DNA of 21,733 nt from Prosthecobacter debontii (GTDB lineage Bacteria > Verrucomicrobiota > Verrucomicrobiia > Verrucomicrobiales > Akkermansiaceae), in NCBI GenBank assembly GCA_945885485.1, contig CAMCYT010000013.1, positions 1-21,733 on the forward strand, read 5' to 3'. Below, one piece after another: positions 19,402 to 21,733 of the stretch. The notes under the pieces were generated by a model. That model was given only the letters and a program-made list of their open reading frames with translations. It did no database searches and was not told where the DNA came from. The first letter of the stretch is position 1. Every line of letters begins with the position of its first letter. Both the position numbers and the translations under genes were made by a program.

Positions 19402-21733
19402 TTAAGCCAGCGTTCCCTCAGTGACTCCGAGTTTTTCGGTGGCGTGTATTTGGGTGAGGAGTTGGTCGGGGGTGATTTTTTCTGAGAGGAGGTTTTGGTA
19501 GGCGGTGATGGTGGAGATGGCGGCGTCTTGTGTCTCATCGAGTAACTCGATGCGAAAGTTACGCAGGCCGGAGGTGAGGAGTTGTTGAAAGAAGCGGGCA
19601 CCGGTTTGGGCTCGGCCGTTGAAGAGGGTGTTGCGGCAACCGACATCGGCTTGGAGCCGGTGGAGTTGTCCGACGCGATCTTTTAGGTGGACGACGTGTT
19701 TTTCGCAGGGGCGTCCGCAATCTTTGTAGGTGGTGCCGGAGCTTAGGAAGGTGCAGAACACGCAATGCTCCATATGAAACATCGGCATATGCTGATGGAG
19801 GGTGAGTTCCAGCCAGTCGGTGGGAGTTTTTTCTAACAAATCTAAAACCTGAGAGATGTTCAGATCGTAGGAAATGGCGAGTTTATCTAATCCCGCGTTT
19901 TCCTTGAGGAGCTTTGCGGTGAGGGGATTGGCGGCGTTGAGTGAGAAATCGCCGATCTTGATAATGTCTTGGCGATCTTTGAAGTGATGCAGGGCGGCGA
20001 GGTTTCGAAGCAGTAAGCCATCAGCACCTGCGCGATCGATCATTTTGAGATAACCGATCTCACCGCTCTTGATGATGCGTGGAGTGGCGAGAATGAGTTG
20101 AGAATCGATGTTGGCTTTGCGGAAAATTTCGGCTGCGTCTTTGTAGCGACGTGGGTCTTCGAAGTCGCAGTAGATTTGTGCGGGGGAACAGGAGATCGCA
20201 GCTTCGAGTTGGTCGAGGGTGCGGGTGAGGACGGAGAGGGAGGGTTTATCAAGAAGCGTCGTTTTCGGGCGAGAAGGGAAGAGGTGTTCGATGCCTAGGG
20301 ATGATTGATGATTTACGATTGATGATTTTTGATTTTTGATTTGTTCAAGATTTGAAATCAGATCTCTTCGGAGTTGATTTAGTGCAGAGATGGGAAGGTG
20401 GCAGTCTCCTTCAATTTGATTTTCGAGTGAGGCGAGTTCGTAAGGAGTATCGCCAAGGCGTGAGAGTTGAGCGGTGAGGACTTCAGTTGTGATGGGTTTG
20501 TTGGCGGCAGCGGATAACAGGATGGATGAATCAACCGAGATGGTTCCACTGGTTAGGGTGAGAGGTGAGTCTGCTTTTCCTGAAACGATGAGATGCAGCG
20601 GGGTTTTGTGCTGTTTGGGTTTGGCGTTTTGCCAGAACTTGCGAATCGAAGATTCGAGGGCTGGGTCGGAGGTTTTGTAGAGGGTGACGCCGGGGCGGAT
20701 GCGATCGAAGTTGATACCAGAAAAATTGCGGTGGAAGATGATGCGATCGTTTTCGATTTTCCAAATGGATGCACCCTGTTCGAGATCGCGGTTTTCTCCG
20801 GCGTCGAAGACGATTCCATCGCCTGCTTTGAGTGGAGGATTTTGTGCAGAGGGTGGAGTGTCTAAACGGATCCAGCCGTTCTGTGCTTCGATGATGGTTC
20901 CTAGGAAGGGTCCGCGCTTTTTTCCAAATTTTCCGTGAGTGAGGTAAGGATGGTTGGTTCCGGCGAGCCAGCCAGTTGTTAGGCCGCGGGAGAAGGTCAT
21001 TTCCAACTCATAGCGGTCGCTATCAGTGATTGGAGTAGTTTCTTTGCTGCGAGACGCAGCAATCACGGCCTGCGGCGAGACGCCGCAGCTACAGGCATCA
21101 ATCGCCTTGCGATAGACGCGGGTGACGGCGGCGACGTATTCGGGGGTTTTGAGTCGGCCTTCGATTTTGAAACTGACCACTCCTGCTTTGATGAGATCTG
21201 GAATGAGATCGACGGCTGCGAGGTCTTGTGGAGAGAGCAGGTAGCGATGTTCGCCGAGGTCTTGTAATTCACCATCGACGATGATCTCGTAGGGCATGCG
21301 GCAGGCTTGGGCGCATTCGCCACGGTTGGCGGAGCGTTGGCCGAGAGATTCGGAGGTGAGGCATTGTCCCGAGTAAGCGACACAGAGTGCGCCGTGGACG
21401 AAAACTTCTAAGGGAGTGGTGAGTGCTAAGTGATCGGTGAGCAGTGAAGAATTAAACTTTTGAATTTCACTGATGGAGAGTTCGCGGGAGAGGACTGCGC
21501 GCTCCATGGGGAAGAGAGTTTCGAGAAAGGCGAGACCTTCGGGGGAGGTGATGGTCATTTGGGTGGAGGCGTGGAGCTCGACGTGTGGGATGATTTCACG
21601 CGCCATTTTAGCGAGTCCGAGATCTTGGATGATGAGGGCATCGACTCCGGCTTCGCCGACCAAGCGCAGTTGCTTTTCAGCGGCTTCGATCTCGTTGGTG
21701 AAGATCAAGGTGTTCATAGCTACGAAGCCTTTG
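19402..21733 (-). CDS. U32-family peptidase-like protein, 5' end beyond the window
   Basis: At least 776 residues; the frame stays open off the right edge (KGFVA precedes MNTLIFTNEIEAAEKQL), so the usual U32 N-terminus is missing. The U32 domain shows VDALIIQDLGLAKMAREI, HASTQMTITSPEGLAFL, then CVAYSGQC and NRGECAQACRMPY with the cluster-type cysteines. It also has SFKIEGRLKTPEYVAAVTRV and LEMTFSRGLTTGW. A DUF3656-like region (FLGTIIEAQNGWIRLDTP) and a second C-terminal half with HCVFCTF and CGRPCEKH follow. Long U32 proteins of this type include RlhA, which is needed for 23S rRNA C2501 hydroxylation; that role is only a family suggestion. Three stretches are translated dispersed repeats (20301-20345, 21046-21092, 21423-21448). 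Confidence 0.88.
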   Translation of the reverse strand, partial: KGFVAMNTLIFTNEIEAAEKQLRLVGEAGVDALIIQDLGLAKMAREIIPHVELHASTQMTITSPEGLAFLETLFPMERAVLSRELSISEIQKFNSSLLTDHLALTTPLEVFVHGALCVAYSGQCLTSESLGQRSANRGECAQACRMPYEIIVDGELQDLGEHRYLLSPQDLAAVDLIPDLIKAGVVSFKIEGRLKTPEYVAAVTRVYRKAIDACSCGVSPQAVIAASRSKETTPITDSDRYELEMTFSRGLTTGWLAGTNHPYLTHGKFGKKRGPFLGTIIEAQNGWIRLDTPPSAQNPPLKAGDGIVFDAGENRDLEQGASIWKIENDRIIFHRNFSGINFDRIRPGVTLYKTSDPALESSIRKFWQNAKPKQHKTPLHLIVSGKADSPLTLTSGTISVDSSILLSAAANKPITTEVLTAQLSRLGDTPYELASLENQIEGDCHLPISALNQLRRDLISNLEQIKNQKSSIVNHQSSLGIEHLFPSRPKTTLLDKPSLSVLTRTLDQLEAAISCSPAQIYCDFEDPRRYKDAAEIFRKANIDSQLILATPRIIKSGEIGYLKMIDRAGADGLLLRNLAALHHFKDRQDIIKIGDFSLNAANPLTAKLLKENAGLDKLAISYDLNISQVLDLLEKTPTDWLELTLHQHMPMFHMEHCVFCTFLSSGTTYKDCGRPCEKHVVHLKDRVGQLHRLQADVGCRNTLFNGRAQTGARFFQQLLTSGLRNFRIELLDETQDAAISTITAYQNLLSEKITPDQLLTQIHATEKLGVTEGTLA
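20301..20345. repeat. gattgatgatt-type repeat in frame within the U32 gene
   Basis: atgattgatgatttacgatt then gatgatttttgatttttgat. It shares acgattgatgatt with the elements near rpe and sbtA. It encodes KNQKSSIVNHQSSL, a low-complexity insert between the two halves of the protein. Confidence 0.75.
21046..21092. repeat. Twin-hairpin GC-rich repeat in frame within the U32 gene
   Basis: gctgcg-aga-cgcagc, linker aatcacggcct, gcggcg-aga-cgccgc, tail agctac. Same plan as 11396-11442. On the coding strand it gives CSCGVSPQAVIAASRSK between VYRKAIDA and YELEMTFSRG, a position where homologues have a short variable loop. Confidence 0.8.
21423..21448. repeat. agtgatcagtgatcagtg-type repeat in frame within the U32 gene
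   Basis: 21 of 26 positions match 2815-2840 (gtgctaagtgatcggtgagc then agtgaa). It encodes SLLTDHLAL just before PLEVFVHGALCVAYSGQC. Confidence 0.5.

Overview
The window looks like a chromosomal segment of a verrucomicrobial bacterium (PVC group). This is an inference from protein style, from an exported FAD oxidoreductase with an N-terminal carbohydrate-binding-like domain, and from many short dispersed repeats of a type I associate with that group (the cgcagagacgcagagg, accgcagatggacgcagat and gattgatgattgttgat families). Most genes are housekeeping. I see no transposase, integrase, phage gene or CRISPR array.

Layout, left to right. (1) 1-907: a Phd-like antitoxin and PIN-domain toxin, overlapping by one base, with a direct repeat upstream. 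(2) 931-4296: a BaiN/YhiN-type flavoprotein (+), a pRiA4b ORF-3-like protein (-), ribulose-phosphate 3-epimerase rpe (-) and the divergent tRNA adenosine deaminase tadA (+). (3) 4347-8731: an exported FAD-dependent oxidoreductase, a membrane protein with two FMN-binding domains and two CX3CP motifs, and an ApbE-like flavin transferase lipoprotein. Together they look like one extracytosolic flavinylated electron-transfer unit. (4) 8770-12539: lipA, an SbtA-like bicarbonate transporter, a truncated winged-helix regulator and hemW, separated by several repeat families. (5) 12615-14356: panB, tRNA-Glu(TTC) with a clear terminator, and an AbrB/PIN toxin-antitoxin pair. (6) 14468-18062: hisS and aspS in the same orientation, interrupted by a GxxExxY (PD-(D/E)XK-like) gene that sits between 29-bp inverted repeats. 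(7) 18142-19328: tRNA-Thr(TGT), whose last 19 bases plus 5 downstream bases recur exactly 143 bp further on, followed by an exonuclease/endonuclease/phosphatase-family lipoprotein. (8) 19402-21733: a U32-family peptidase-like gene, cut by the window edge, carrying three kinds of dispersed repeat in frame.

Three things stand out: the flavinylated redox module, the GxxExxY cassette inserted between hisS and aspS, and the repeat ecology. The repeats sit at 3' ends, at start codons, at a tRNA end and even inside a coding frame. They also create false N-terminal extensions for apbE, rpe and the phosphatase-family gene, so those starts were moved inward. Many genes lack a convincing Shine-Dalgarno sequence and several use GTG or TTG, so starts are less certain than identities.
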